Notes: generated by a model from the sequence alone, not told the origin. Positions 1 to 12,446 are shown, numbered from the stretch's first letter. The stretch: 64,000 nucleotides of DNA from Absidia repens (GCA_002105175.1 MCGE01000006.1:1426001-1490000), one strand, 5' to 3'. Made by a program: numbers and translations.

Positions 1-709
1 GAAGACTCAGTATCAAAATGTGGCGACTATTTATTGATGTCTTCAACACATTACCTATTGCTGCCCTGGTCGGGGACAAGATCTTCTGTGTTCACGGCGG
101 TTTAAGGTAAAGCAAAAAAAAAAAAAAAAGCGGTCTATTTTCAATGCGTCATATCATTCTCACGCTTCTTATATAGTCCTTCGTTACGGTCCTTGGACGA
201 TATTCGACGCATACAACGACCTGTAGATATCCCTGAACATGGCTTGCTCATCGATTTGCTATGGTCTGACCCTTCGGATTCTGCCAGTGAATGGGAAGAC
301 AACGAACGAGGTGTCTCTTACTGTTTTGGCAAGAAAGTCGTCAATGAATTCCTGGCCAAGTTTGATTTGGATTTGGTTTGTCGTGCTCATATGGTTGTGG
401 AGGATGGGTATGAATTCTTCAACGATCGCACACTGGTCACTGTCTTTTCTGCGCCGGCTTATTGTGGGGAATTCGACAACAATGCGGCTGTCATGAGTGT
501 GGATAAAGATTTGATGTGTAGCTTCCAATTATTAACCCCAGCCAATCATCCTCTTTGCAAACGTCAAGGTAAAAAAAAAAAAAAAAAAAAGTTTCCCCAA
601 GAGACTAGTGCGGGGTTATAGATAGTCGAAGCTAATCAATCAAATCTTACCATTTTTAGTGCCACGGACCATCAACAAAACTAAGATCGACACCACCACT
701 CCACTATAG
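1..709 (+). CDS. PPZ-type serine/threonine protein phosphatase, 3' part only
   Basis: This is the C-terminal half of a PPP-family phosphatase; the 5' end lies outside the window. Exons as read: (before 1)-106, 177-568, 660-709, with stop TAG at 707-709. In-frame motifs are [41 protein letters not shown] and SAP-YCGEFDN, which are metal-site and catalytic-core signatures of PP1-like enzymes. The [10 protein letters not shown] and [21 protein letters not shown] wording matches PPZ phosphatases (salt tolerance and cation homeostasis in yeast) better than PP1. After the core only a short tail follows, ending in a Thr-rich stretch. Oddities: the usual SAPNYCGE motif reads SAPAYCGE, and the intron after residue GGL starts with GTAAAGC followed by an A run. 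A second A run after the 569 donor makes the frame look like a Lys-rich tail, but that is intron. PPZ rather than PP1 is an inference from motifs. Confidence 0.88.
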
Positions 710-1769
710 CATATAGCACTGTATTACCACCTTTTTTCTTCTTCTTCTTCTTCTTTACACCCTTACACTCATACCTATTTCTCTCATTCCTTCCACTCAT
801 TTTTAGTTTAGATGATAGATATCCCCTCTTCTCATATCTTATACGTATTTTCAAATAATAAATATATATATAAACAAACAATACTACTACAAGTGTCACA
901 GTGTCGAAAAAAGAAATATCAGTGGGTACGGGTTGATATGTCAAATTTGAACCAAAATGATGGAGTAGTATGATAGGCTACTTTACAATCAAAACCGGGA
1001 GTTAAAAAGAACCAATGACAGGGTGACTAGAAAAGAGTGGGGATATTTTTTTGGGGGAGGGGTGACGATCAAGATCATTATTATGGACCTTCAAAATAGA
1101 GCATGGGCATGGACAATATCGGGGATGACATGAAAATGGGAAAAGAAGGAGTGACCAAATACATGATACAACCAACCCCCTTTTTTTTTTATCGTTTTTA
1201 TCACAGTTGCGCTTTTTTTTTTTTGGTTTTTTTTTTCGCCTTTCAACGGCAGGGTGCTGTTTGATGGCATCCATTGTTGTTGGATATTGAAAGGTGCGTT
1301 ATACAGTAGGACGGTGTTTACTCCTAAATGATAGTGATTATGAAATATTCCTCTTCCTTCCCTTCTTTTTTTTTTTATTTAGATGCTTATGCTTCAGATG
1401 CAGTAAACAATATGATGATCGACTCAAGCTTATTATCCTTTTTACAGTGAGTGTAGTGAATAAAAAAAAAAAGAGAATAGTATTCTGCTCCTTGTTTTTT
1501 TTTGTACTCCTATTTGGCTATATTTTGTACTAAAAAATAACAAATAACAAACAACTGTTGCCTGTTTAAATGTTTGAAGAAATCTAGTCAGTTCATTATG
1601 CATGGTTTTAAATCGCCGCTGCTATACTCTATGCCCCCTGAAAGAAGTTCCAACTTTTTCTTTAACCCCCACCCCTTGATCAAGGCTTATTATTATAATG
1701 AATATTCTTTTCTTTAACCAAAAATGCATATCAAACTGTATAAATACATATTGGATCTTTTCCTCTTTC

Positions 1770-1801
<32 letters not shown>

Positions 1802-1825
1802 GCTCAGTCACCCCCCAAAAAAAAA
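710..1825. other. Intergenic DNA between the phosphatase and the C2H2 gene
   Basis: No convincing gene is seen. The stretch holds short A and T runs and a TATA-rich patch near 865-880. A pure T run of about 23 bases followed by GCTCAG at 1802-1807 just before the zinc-finger ATG looks like a 3' splice site, so the zinc-finger gene may have a 5' UTR intron. Confidence 0.5.
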
Positions 1826-2485
1826 ATGTCTTCCATTTATCCTCAACATTATCATGATCAGCGTGGGATGATGATCTCTTTACCATTATCGCCTCCATCT
1901 CACGGACACGACTCAATCATTAATCATCATGATACTAAACCAGACACGACAACCTTTTCATCTCCATCATCAACATCTTCGCCACCCCCTTCTTATTATC
2001 TTACGAATGGGGACAGCAGTAGCAACAATACGTTTGCAGTGAATCATCCACCGTTACCTTTACCCACGTTTACCAGCGTAAATCATCATGTTTCAACGCT
2101 ATTAAACTCGACCACCACAGACCACCATCCCGATACGCAAGTGTTTTACCCCACAACCTCTTCTGCTCATCCAGCGATGATGATATCCATGGACACCCAC
2201 ACTTATCCTCAGCAGCAACATGCACCTTCGTCTCCTTCACAACGTCAATTAGGCCGACCTTATCCGTGTAGGGTTTGTTTTCGTGCGTTTTCTCGAAAAC
2301 ATGATTTACAGCGCCACCATCGCGTCCACACAGGCGCCAAACCCTACCTATGTCCCTCGTGCAAAAAGGCCTTCGCGCGTACCGATGCTTTGAAAAGACA
2401 TTTGCGTATGGAGGACAAGTGTCGTTTGAGCTCCGAAATCCAGGCCTTGAAAGAGACTGGGAAACGACTTTATAGAAATTTATAA
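1826..2485 (+). CDS. C2H2 zinc-finger transcription factor (219 aa)
   Basis: A single coding exon encodes a 219-aa protein. The first ~140 residues are low-complexity, rich in Ser, Thr, Pro and His, as in many fungal regulators. Two zinc fingers lie near the C-terminus. Finger 1 (about residues 146-168) has the spacing C-x2-C-x12-H-x3-H and ends in the canonical linker-like HTGAKPY. Finger 2 (about 174-198) has C-x2-C-x12-H but finishes with Cys in MEDKC, so it is a C2HC variant. A short basic tail follows. The ATG at 1826 is chosen because it follows a polypyrimidine tract and AG; the frame stays open upstream, but only through homopolymer DNA encoding Phe and Lys runs. Target genes cannot be told from sequence. 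Likely a nuclear DNA-binding regulator. Confidence 0.85.
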   Translation: MSSIYPQHYHDQRGMMISLPLSPPSHGHDSIINHHDTKPDTTTFSSPSSTSSPPPSYYLTNGDSSSNNTFAVNHPPLPLPTFTSVNHHVSTLLNSTTTDHHPDTQVFYPTTSSAHPAMMISMDTHTYPQQQHAPSSPSQRQLGRPYPCRVCFRAFSRKHDLQRHHRVHTGAKPYLCPSCKKAFARTDALKRHLRMEDKCRLSSEIQALKETGKRLYRNL

Positions 2486-4001
2486 TTCCTTTTTGGACTT
2501 CCCCCGCAACCCCTCAGCTTTATATATATATAAAAACAACATGCCCCGCCCATCTCATTCCATCCTATTCCCATGAATATTTTTATTTTTTCTAATTCAT
2601 TTACCCCTCCCCTTTTTTTTTCTTTATGTATTTCATAGCCTTCACTTTTTTTTTTTAATTTTCATTTATGCACACGTACCATCTACATATACTCAATTTC
2701 ATGTCACGTTATGTTCTTTTTTTTTTTTTGGTGAGTGGTAACCTATATTACTCACTGTATTGTCGTTCCAAAGGCAAACACCGTCAATAAATTGCTCATG
2801 GTCATTAAGAATGTTTATTGAAGTTGATACTTGATGGAAAAAAAAAATAGTTATAGGCATGCAAAGTTGGTCCATAGTTGACACTTTTGGTTAGGAAGTC
2901 TAGATCATTGAAGTTTTCTCCCTACCATCTTCACCCCAATCATCGTCGTGTATAGCATATGTAGTATTTTATTAGTTTATCATACACCAAAATAAAGAAA
3001 GAAGAGAAAAAAAGAAAAAAAAAAAAGGATTGATCAATAACTAATGGGTCTGGTAGTAGAGGTGGATGGGCTTCAAAAAAAGAAAAAACGGATCTATTAT
3101 ACGAACAATGAGAGAGAGGCAATTTGGGTCATTTTTCATTGAAGTAAATAAAAAGAGACATATTTTTATTTAGATGTAGACACAAACTATAGACAAACTA
3201 TCACTAGACGAAGCTAATGAATACTTCAAAAAAGTCAACTAATGGTGGCCCCAGATCCTAGATCCAAAATGAAAGGGTTTCCCCATGCATCTTGTAATCC
3301 CTGACTTGAAAGCCCTTCTAAACTAGTCCTAGCACTATTCTAAGTCCAAAATGACCCCATAGAAGTCGAATGGTGAAGAAAAAAAAAAGTGGGGGAAGAG
3401 AAAAAAACAAAAGAGAAACGAAAAAATAAAACGAGGGCGGGTGTCAATAAATATTCACGTGTGCGGGATTTGAAATGTTGGCTGTGTGCCCCCTTGCTGA
3501 ACTGGCGTTTTGATTTTTTTTTTTTTTTTTTTGGATGAAATAGAGAACGCAAAAGAAGGTTCCAAGAGACCACAGACTTGCTATATATAACATTACTTTG
3601 CACATGAGAATAACGATACTACCCACAATAATGATGTAATTTTGTTTTCCTGTTGATATCGTTAGTCCTTACTTTCAAAACTAAATGCATCATACCCCCA
3701 CTAATACAACACCTCCAATATTCCACTAACCCTATCTATCATGATTCTAAGCTAATATAATAAGTTCTTAATATATCATTGATTTTGTTTATTTAACGTG
3801 TCGTCTTTTATTTCCAGTACAGTAATAGCAATAATATTAATAAAAACCATAATCATGTATAAAAATAAAAGTTTTATTTGATCGAGTTAAAACATGTAAA
3901 ATAATGTGGAATATACATACTAGCTAAAGGGGGAGGGGGCTGGATGTGTATATGTAGTGGTGAGGAAGGGGAGTATCTTCATCTTTAAGCTAAAATGAAA
4001 A
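2486..4001. other. Intergenic DNA containing repeat R1
   Basis: This is the 3' flank of the C2H2 gene and the 3' flank of the minus-strand kleisin, so the two genes converge here. The only recognisable structure is repeat copy R1 at 3127-3480. The remaining DNA is AT-rich with many short A/T runs. Confidence 0.6.
3127..3480 (-). repeat. Dispersed repeat copy R1
   Basis: Member of the window's dispersed family, minus relative to R9. It begins with the GAGACATATTTTTATT end, carries the conserved core GATGCATGGGGAAACCC (as its complement) and ends at the CACGTG box inside AAATCCCGCACACGTGAA (complement, near 3452-3476). Only the half of the element from one terminus to the CACGTG box aligns well. 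Confidence 0.8.
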
Positions 4002-7000
4002 TCAGAGAACATCGTCTCGGAGCAAATGGAGATATAATTGTCCATAGGGTTCGTCTTGTTCAGGCCGGATATGACCCAAAGAACTACAAGCTATAATATA
4101 AGTAAAAAGAAAATAAAAACAAGAGATGAGTAACCATAACGATATTATATATAGAGTCATCAACGCCATTTGATTGATGCATAATATTACTTAGGACATG
4201 ATAAAACGCAAGGGCTGCTTCGGATCGTTTACAACCATCTATGCCTTTCGGAAATACTTGGTCAAAGGTGCATGAACTAAGTTGATCACGGGTAGCTAAT
4301 CGAAGGTACCTTGATCAAATCAAAGGTAAATAATACCATTGTAACCTCCTCCTTTCCAGTGATACTTTTGCCCATAACTTACTCATAAAATTCTTGCCCA
4401 GTGGAATCAGGTGGATGCATGTGCACACCCATTTCCAATACCTCTTCATAGTTTGGTTCTGTATAATTTGATACCAAAGAAATTCAGGTGAGTATACTTT
4501 TAGTTTATTTTATTCATACCTTTTTTTTTATTTTATTTCTTACCGCTACTGACCACCGTGCCTTGAGGACCATGACCAGATGTGGAGACGGAGCCTAAAA
4601 AACGGGAGAAGGGATGTCCAGAGGAGCCGTTGGACGTTCTTGTTCCTTGCAATTGTTGTAATCGCCGTTGTTGCTGAAGCTGTGCACTGGACGTACTGGT
4701 GTTGTTACTTCGTATATCATCTACTAATTCCATTTGTGGAAAGTCATAGTCCTCTTGCGCAATCTGCATATCTCCTGTGTTTAAAATTAAAAGAAATGTT
4801 ATGCATCCAAGATGATGATGTGCCTTCTATGTGTGTAAATGTAGTTCATACTTGAGAGTCGATGAGTATCCGAGTCGTCACCAGCATTGGAGAGTACTAA
4901 ATCACTTTGCGAGTGGGGATCTCGGTTTCTTCCTTGTTCCAATCTTCGGCCATGTTCCTGAAATCCACCCGTCACCCACCCCCCGCAAAAAAAAAGAAAG
5001 AAAATGTCAGTAAGAATACTAGATTACTAATGTCCTCTCCCCCTTTCCTCTCTTGTTTTTTTTTTTCCTTCTCTTCTTACTTACAATAGCTACATCCATG
5101 TCGATCCCTCCATCGGCACAAAAGATGTGAAAATAAAAGTGAATGAAAAGCAAATAAAAAACGGAAAAAATCCTGTCAAAGGGTCATTTACCGGTATTGT
5201 CCCGACGAGTATTTCTTGCTTCACGTAACCAAAATCTGGTTGGTTGTTGGATCATCATCTTTGGCTGTCGCATTTGGCTACGATATTGGGTCACCTAAGA
5301 TTAAAAAAAAAAAAAAAAAAGAAGAGGTTAAGTCACTTTATGCTTCCTTCCGTCACCACTTTTTCTTTTACCTATACGTAGATACATACCAGTTGTTTTA
5401 AAGCGGAAGTACGGGATTGATGACCATGAGTAGATATATCATTGGATTCTTCATGAGGATTGACTGCAACAATATCACGTATATTATTATATTCAGAAAT
5501 AGGCAATGTAGTTGAACCATGATCCACCAAACCACGACGGCGGCGAGCACAAGGGTGTTGGGCAGTAGGCGAAGGAATGGGAGAATTCAATTGAGGAACA
5601 ATATGTGGGTAGTCAGCAGTACGTAATGATGTCACGGGGGAGACGGCACGCTGAGGCATTGGTTGGCTATTGTTGTTGCTGTTGCTGTCGTTGTCATCAA
5701 GAAGGTGTTTTGTTGCCGCTAAAAACTCATCAATAAGCCAGGGGGCATCGCCGGGTGGACTTATATCTTCAGGCGGTGGTATGTCAAGAGGTGGTGGAGA
5801 TATACTGAGTCCCGACAGATCCCAAATAGGCGAGTTGATATCATAGAGATCGGCAGGTGGAGCATTGGAAAGGTCCTGATTCACATGCTGATGACGTTGA
5901 TGGACACCCTATAGAAAATAAATAAAAGTGGTTTGCTATTTTAGATCCGCTATTGTACCCTCAAATCAGATCAATAATAAAAAAAAAAAAAGGTGACTTA
6001 CCGGTGATATAAATGGCACGCGTCGAGAACCACCTGCGGTTGAGTCTGATCTACAAAGAAAAAATAGAAAATAAAAATCAATGCTCATGAATCTTTTCCT
6101 GAAAATACCGTTACGTTTTTTTACTAACCTTCTTTGTGGAACATCTTGTCCAAAATAATTAAAAAGATCTGACCAATTCATATAATCATCCATGTTGCTG
6201 TCATGTCCAACGGATACTATCTGATCACCCATTCCATGAGAGGATGTAGTTCGCGGTACGGAGGGTTGTGGTTGTCGGCTAGGTCCAGATGCAAATTCAT
6301 CGGCGACGGCGGGCTGGTTCATACCACCAATCAAACGGTCTTTCAACAATTGCTGATCTTCGAATACGTACGTTGATGGTATCATATTTGGTGTAGCTGA
6401 TTGATTGGGCGCGACAGGCAGAGTAATACCATCCTCTTGTTGAATGAATGTATCCAAAGGCGTGCTTTGAGTTTCGTGAGTTTCGTTCTGTATGTTGAAA
6501 AGCAAGAGGAGCAAGTTGTGAGTCAACGAATAAATTAAAAAAGTGAGTCCCAAAGAGATTTCTAGACTTACCCATACCCGAACAATGTTAGTGGAATATT
6601 CCGCCAAGTAAGGATTTTCACCCAATGTAATTGTTGTATTATGCCTACACAAAAAGCACGGCATTCATGATTAATAAAAACATTCGTCCAAGATTCAGAT
6701 GTACATATATCATCATTTGAACTTACACGTTTGCTCCTGCTAAATCCAAGTCTATCCCAACTTTATGGGCACCCATTTCACGATGAATACTTCCCAGTAG
6801 CTGAATTGAGGTTTCTATTAAAATTGTTGAATAAAAATTGAAGAAATATCAAATCATTTGCTTTGCTTTGCATTGAAAAAAAAAAAAAAAAAGCTTACGG
6901 TAAATACTAGAACTTTGAATATTGATAATTTTGGTAATTCCAAATAGGAGTCGAGACATAACACGCAATGAAATATCATCTTGAACATCAGTAAGTTGGA

Positions 7001-7283
7001 CACTGCAGAAATAGAATCGATAAAATATTGAAAGGTTGCATATTTGTACATTCGCCTAATTTTTTTTTTCCTTACCATAAAATATTCGACTTGATGCCAG
7101 TTAGAGATTTTTCAAAACGCTTTTGTTTATTGGACTTTCTTCCATGAGTCACAAGCCCAGCATTCCTAAGTATATATGTAAGAATCATCAAAAAGGTGTT
7201 CCAGTTATATAAATACGGCGACAGTCATTCGTTCCTTACCATATTGTGCCCAAAGGTGACTTCTTGTCAATAAAATTGGACAT
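4002..7283 (-). CDS. Rec8/Rad21-family alpha-kleisin, cohesin subunit (690 aa, 15 exons)
   Basis: Exons in transcription order: 7240-7283, 7076-7165, 6899-7002, 6727-6814, 6572-6644, 6129-6487, 6002-6050, 5390-5908, 5192-5294, 5085-5107, 4852-4957, 4544-4774, 4383-4458, 4191-4309, 4002-4090. All have GT-AG borders and keep frame, giving 690 aa. The N-terminus (KKSPLGTIW, then ISLRVMSRLLFGITKI about residue 50-65) matches the Rad21/Rec8 N-terminal domain that binds the SMC3 head. The centre is Pro/Ser/Asn-rich and disordered, as usual for kleisins. The C-terminus (AALAFYHVL ... PYGQLYLHLL) matches the winged-helix domain that binds SMC1. The protein should close the cohesin ring for sister-chromatid cohesion; high intron load and divergence fit meiotic Rec8 somewhat better than Rad21, but this is not decided. 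Exon 10 is only 23 nt. The first ATG was chosen because it puts the conserved GxxW near residue 15, as in relatives. Confidence 0.8.
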
Positions 7284-7376
7284 TGATACTTGTGATGAAA
7301 AAAAGACAAAAGTAAAAATGATAAGTAAACGAGAAAAAGAAAAAAAAAGGAAAGAGAGTGTCATATTTCATAAAAG

Positions 7377-8219
7377 TTATCTTTTATGCAAGCGGCATCT
7401 AAAATCATGTGTCAGTTCTATGCTGATTCGATTGAGTCCCCCTGCCCACACACATACACAGCCTTCGAGGCTATTACCTGTCATCATGTCACCATTGAGT
7501 TGTTGTTTTTAAAGAAAATATAACAGAGCAATAATCAGAATCATTCGTATCCAAATATGCATCCCTGTCATTCATCCAGTTTACCTGATCTTGATCCGGT
7601 ATTGAGTGTCATAGAATCGACGATCGTATATTCCATGTGAGTCCATAATTCTAAGCTTCGCACACTTTTTTTTTTTTTGTTGATGAAAATTATATCCACA
7701 CAATGCGCCTACTTTAATAGAAAGTCTTCCAAGGCAAGATTCCAAAGTTTTCCAAAGATATCACGAAGCAGTAAAAAAAAAAAAAAAAAAAAAAAATTAG
7801 TACGTTATTTTCTCTTGCGTACACATATGTTACCAACTTAAAGTTGCAATACAGTTATACTTAACTATGTATTTGATATTTGTTGGATACCTTCAGGGGG
7901 TATATCCTTCCCGTAGATCCCAGGATCACAAGGATGTCTTCCGATTCAACCAAGAATGCCGTCATTGATTCAATTGTCAATTGTACCATATGCCAATACG
8001 TATGTTTCTAGTGGAAAATTGGTAGATTATGTAGGAATAATACATAGCTATAAAGCAGCTGACAAAAAAAAAAGTTGCCTTTTTTTTTTAATAGAGAGAT
8101 GGAGAAAAAGCGAAGGAGGAAGGGGGAGCGGAAGACATTAAAGCACCGACAGTAAAATCAGAACCCGCCCCTGAATTTCCAATAGGTTTGGGCGGCTGTA
8201 TTGTAAAATTGCGCTTCAT
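7377..8219 (-). other. Candidate multi-exon gene of unknown identity, structure not resolved
   Basis: Several protein-like minus-strand segments lie here. An ATG at 8219 opens a reading frame with QPPKPIGNSGAGSDF. The segment at about 8015-7895 encodes KHTYWHMVQLTIES and then EDILVILGSTGRIYPLK before a GTATCC donor. A segment at about 7770-7717 encodes RDIFGKLWNLALEDFLLK before GTAGGC. A segment at about 7650-7590 encodes MDSHGIYDRRFYDTQYRIKI before GTAAAC, and a short final piece ends at a TAA at 7377-7379. The segments from RDIF to the end join in frame. No AG acceptor precedes the RDIF segment, which follows a T run of about 27 bases, so the gene may be broken or use an unusual splice site. 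I do not recognise the family. It ends only ~94 bp upstream of the kleisin start. Confidence 0.3.
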
Positions 8220-8580
8220 TTTGAAACAATTATTATTGATATCCGATACAAGATCGACAACATGATAGTTTTGGGCGTAACATGGACTACTATACTTGGA
8301 TCTAATTTAGCTTATCCAAAGCTTCATGGTAGAATAGAATGTTACTCAAAGTAGAATGACTTAAAACTTTTTCCTTGAACTAGTTTATCTTAACGTTAGG
8401 ATCATTCAACTGCAATATGGCATGTATGTCCAACCTCCAACATCCCATTCAAAACATCATTGATAACTATGACACATAAAGATTTTGCAAAAGCCTTTAT
8501 TGGGTAATCATAATAATTCTAAAGATATATTAAGAATGAATGGACAATGAAGGATGAAGGTATAGCAAATGAAAAAAAAA

Positions 8581-8652
<72 letters not shown>

Positions 8653-10083
8653 GATGGTGATGAGAGTCAAAGAATAAAGATATTGACAGTACTATTATAT
8701 AATAACTAAGCTTGAGGTAATTAAATATTAATAACACCAGTATTAATAGCCTTCGGCGGGACACAACATTGCTTGGTCTTGTTTGCTTGGTCTTGATTGA
8801 TTTGATAATACCAACATCAGCATTCCAAAGGGAGTGGCATGAGTATTTGACAGAGGTAGCAGCAATACACAGAGTTTCTTAACACTGTGGGCTTTGTGCG
8901 ACATAGTTGCATTTTCCTTTTGGCCTGACTTGATATAGGACCATTGATCTATAGCAATAAAGTAGAGAAGAGAATTGCCAATCTATCAATGTAATTGCTG
9001 TACTTGCTCTTTTTATATATTTACCTTTTTTCAAAACGATTTCAGTCACAAAAAGACATAGAACGTATCCCCCCCCACTTTTATGATTTTGAAGTTGACT
9101 TAATCCCAAAACAAGGGAGAGAGAGAAGGAGAAAAGTATTTTACCTCACCCGAATAAAAGGATTGTTCGGGCTCGCTATTTTGGTCATTTTTCGTTCATG
9201 CATGGGACTCAGCGGGGCTATTTATATGCATTCATCCAATATAACGAAAAATCAAAAAAGTCAGTAGACAAGGAAAGGGGAGAGACGAGGAAGTTATATT
9301 ATATATGTTATACAAACTTACCCTAAACATACGGTTGCAATAGTTTTAACAGCCCATTAGCAGGAGTAAGGGACACGAATTGCTACAGACCCTATCCGAT
9401 AGGTTTGCACAACTGAGGGGAACCACTACAGAATACCAAATTCTATGCTTACCAGAACATAAAAGCATGGATTACTGAATACCAACGTACCAATTTTATG
9501 TAATGAAGAAAGAAAACGAGAAGTATAAAACAAAAAAAAAGAAGTCGCGCCATGAACGTCATATGCGCATATGACTTTATTAAAAAAATATCGCTAATTT
9601 AAGTTTGATTGGTGTGAGTGACAGAGCAGTAAGGAATAGAGAGAGTGCTAGACATTAGTTATAATGGGGGAGGGCTAGAAAGCAGGTCTTTGATAGGCCG
9701 CGCTTAAAACAGCTTACGATGGCGACTTTTATCACTATACTATAGGTTAGAGAATGGTTTATAGAAACAAAAATTATTAACAGAATTGGCAGATACTAAA
9801 ACTAAGGAAGGGGGTTCATTCCAACAAGGAATTAAACCAGATATATTCTATTGGAGGTACTATGAGGAAGACTATTCCGAGGTTGGAATAAAGGTTAATA
9901 CTATTCTAAAAGAAACGTAAGGGAACGGGTGTAAAATGGAGTCTTCAATATTGTACAAGGGGTGTCGTTTTTGTTTTCTTATTGAAACACAACAAACGAT
10001 CAAAACACTAATCAAACGGGAATGACTGTTAGCAAAAACAAGAAAAGGAATCTATAGTTCAAAACATGGGAAACACTAATGAG
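8220..10083. other. Gene-poor intergenic DNA with a very long T tract
   Basis: No supported gene. The 8583-8649 T tract dominates. A block at about 8750-8810 with the phrase TTGGTCTTGATTG recurs in inverted form at about 22135-22170, pointing to a shared degenerate repeat. The segment at about 9560-10083 resembles the degenerate sub-repeat tail seen downstream of other dispersed-repeat copies (for example 54332-54720, inverted). Confidence 0.55.
8583..8649. repeat. Homopolymer T tract of about 67 bases
   Basis: An uninterrupted T run, the longest in the window, preceded by an A run and AG. It lies outside any gene model. Exact length may be unreliable because homopolymers of this size are error-prone in sequencing and assembly. 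Confidence 0.9.
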
Positions 10084-10437
10084 ACATAATTCATTGAAAC
10101 AGGTGAAAAGAGACATATTTTATTAAGATATAGATATAAACTATGGACAAGCTAACACTAAACTAAGCTAATGAAGGCTCCCAAAAAGCCAACTAATGGT
10201 ACCTTCAGATCCTAGATCCAAAATGAAAGACTTTTCCCATGCATCTTGTAATCCTTGAGCAGAAATCCCTTCTACACTAGTCCTGACACTATCCTAGGTC
10301 CAAAATAATCCCATAGAAGTTGAATGGTGAAGAGAGATTGAAATAAAAAAAAAAAGAAGAAAAGGAAAGAGAGCAGAAAAAGTAAAATACGCGGGAGAGA
10401 AAAAATAAATATTTTACATGGGCGGGTTTTGAATTTT
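10084..10437 (-). repeat. Dispersed repeat copy R2
   Basis: Minus copy starting with the AGAGACATATTTTATT end and finishing at the diverged box ACATGGGCGGGTTTTGAA. It forms the left border of the inverted-duplication arm and pairs with R11 on the other arm, at visibly lower identity than the DNA inside the arm. Confidence 0.8.
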
Positions 10438-11138
10438 CTTAACCTCTCATTCGGGTCCAATCGATCATTCAGGTTTAGGGGGGGTGGTTAGGTGGTTACA
10501 AAAAGGGCATGTTCTCTTCTTTTCGCATCTAGCAATATACCATGCAACATAAATGACATGGTAGTTCTATTCTCATGATGGAAATCGCCACTATTTATTA
10601 GTGACAGTATGATCTTTGTTTCTTCTCAAGACAGCTGTGCTCTCTTTCTTTTACAACCCCCCCGTCAGTCCACACTCGAGCGATAATATAGGTGCTATAG
10701 TTATACACCCTTCCATCCTGTCTGATTTATTGAACAATACATTATCTCTTCATTACACTCTACTTCATATGTACAATGCAGTGAACATGAAAAGGAACTT
10801 GATGAGAAACAACACAAAGTTATTTTTTATTAAGGCCATTTAGCGGCTCCAAAAAGCAAACAAGGACGTATTTTATTTATGAATTGGCGGCATGTCTCGA
10901 TCATGGATGCATTGGATTCTTTAAATCATTGCGATCAATAGTTTAACAATTTTTCTTTTCTTTCATCCATAAAATAAGAATGTGTTACCTTTTTGAGGGT
11001 TGATGATGCAGCCAAAAAAAAAAAAAAAAAAAAAAAAAAAGAATCGGTTAAATATTTATGAACTTGTTAAAATCCGAGGAAGCAAAAATTTAAAACAAGA
11101 TATCAATATTGGCGGGAGATTACAAAAATAAAGTTGTT

Positions 11139-11162
11139 TTAAGTGCGACATTTGACGTCTTT
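11139..11162 (+). promoter_or_regulatory. Conserved CRE-like block upstream of the secreted-protein genes (copy 1)
   Basis: The phrase GCGACATTTGACGTCTTT contains a TGACGTC core, like half of a bZIP/CRE site. Close matches occur upstream of the 15422 gene (14011-14030), the 56034 gene (55120-55139) and, inverted, the 51717-51968 gene (53324-53343). It is 0.9-1.4 kb from the start codons, so a regulatory role is only a guess; it may simply be part of the duplicated unit. Confidence 0.35.
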
Positions 11163-12439
11163 GACCTGATAAGCCCAAAAAAAACTCCAAATCACTTTAT
11201 CCTGCACCTTGACCTTAAAACAATCTGTGGCTGTGCTTGGTTGATCATTTGCGATTTCAGATCGTTTATTACCAAAAACAGTTTTATATAGCCATTTATG
11301 TACTATGCGTCATTGCGACATTAATATTTTTGATCTCACTACTTTGTTCCTTGATAAAATGGGAATCCATTTTCTTTTATGATGTATGAATCAAACTGCT
11401 TGACAACCAAATGTGCGTCAACAGTTTTGTTCGCTTGCCAAATTTTTTAAGAAAAAAAAAAAAGGTAGTACGTAGGTGCTAACATTTATATGTCTAGTAC
11501 ATTTTTGGATTAGGCATGTATAGATGGCTGGTTTTTTTTTTTTTTTCTTTTTTTTTTTTTTGCTGCTATAATCCTGTTTAGCTGCAATTAAAAATAGTAT
11601 TAATCATTACCATATTAATGATATTTGATATTTGGAAATAGTCATTGCCCTCTGTTGACTTCTATAGAACATGAATGATCCAATCGTATATTTGATGCCA
11701 GATTCTAACCATCCTATCAAAATAAACGAAAATCAAAGCATGCTACAACAGGATGAAATGAACACCGTCAGTTTTTTTGGCATTGGTTTCAGAAAATAAG
11801 AAAAAGTAATAAAATAAGCAAATCCATGTTTATGGTGGAATATTCAACTGACCAAGGTAAGCTCATCAATGAGGAACAGACAGAAAACCTTAGCTTTCTG
11901 CGTTCCAGAATTTGTCAAACTCCGCCATTTTAATGTCACCCTGTGAAGTAATCAGGTCATATTGCCAATTGCAACTATAAAGTTGCTGACTATAGGAATA
12001 GAGAGAATTTATAATGTTGGTATAATAGTTTAGGAGCACCTCCAAGTATTCACCTTTAAAGTGAACAAAAAAAAAAAAGGATAGAGGGGGAAAATTGTAC
12101 AACACATCGAATTCCAGGGAATTTACGATAACCAGGAACGATTCATAAGTCTATGGTGGCTGTGTGAGATCATCGCCCAAGCAACCTTATTCTATTAAAA
12201 ATGGTATTACATTTTGGCACTTAAAAATGAATTCATCTGGGTGATACATGAAAATTAGCATTTGGTTAAACTCTGTACACGGTTACAGCGGACCAGGTAA
12301 TCGTCTCAGTTCTGGATGAAAACAGCCATCTTTCTGAACCAGATTTTACATTAAATTCCTGTAGTTAGGCTTAGGTGTTCTATAATTAGTAGAAAAAAAT
12401 TGAAATATTTGGAATAAAGAGAATGGATGGTAAAAAAGG

Positions 12440-12446
12440 TATAAAA
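12440..12446 (+). promoter_or_regulatory. TATA box of the 12518 gene
   Basis: TATAAAA in the context GGTATAAAAGGGAGTGG, 78 bp before the ATG. The same element sits 72-78 bp before all five family members. Confidence 0.75.

Noticed and set aside
569..621. Lys-rich C-terminal tail on the phosphatase
   Set aside because: The lysines come from an A run that begins right after a GT donor; splicing to 660 gives a normal short tail and stop.
10864..10880. GACGTATTTTATTTATG as the far terminus of R2 (and its counterpart near 53590 for R11)
   Set aside because: It points the same way as R2's own terminus instead of inward as an inverted repeat should, so it does not close the element.
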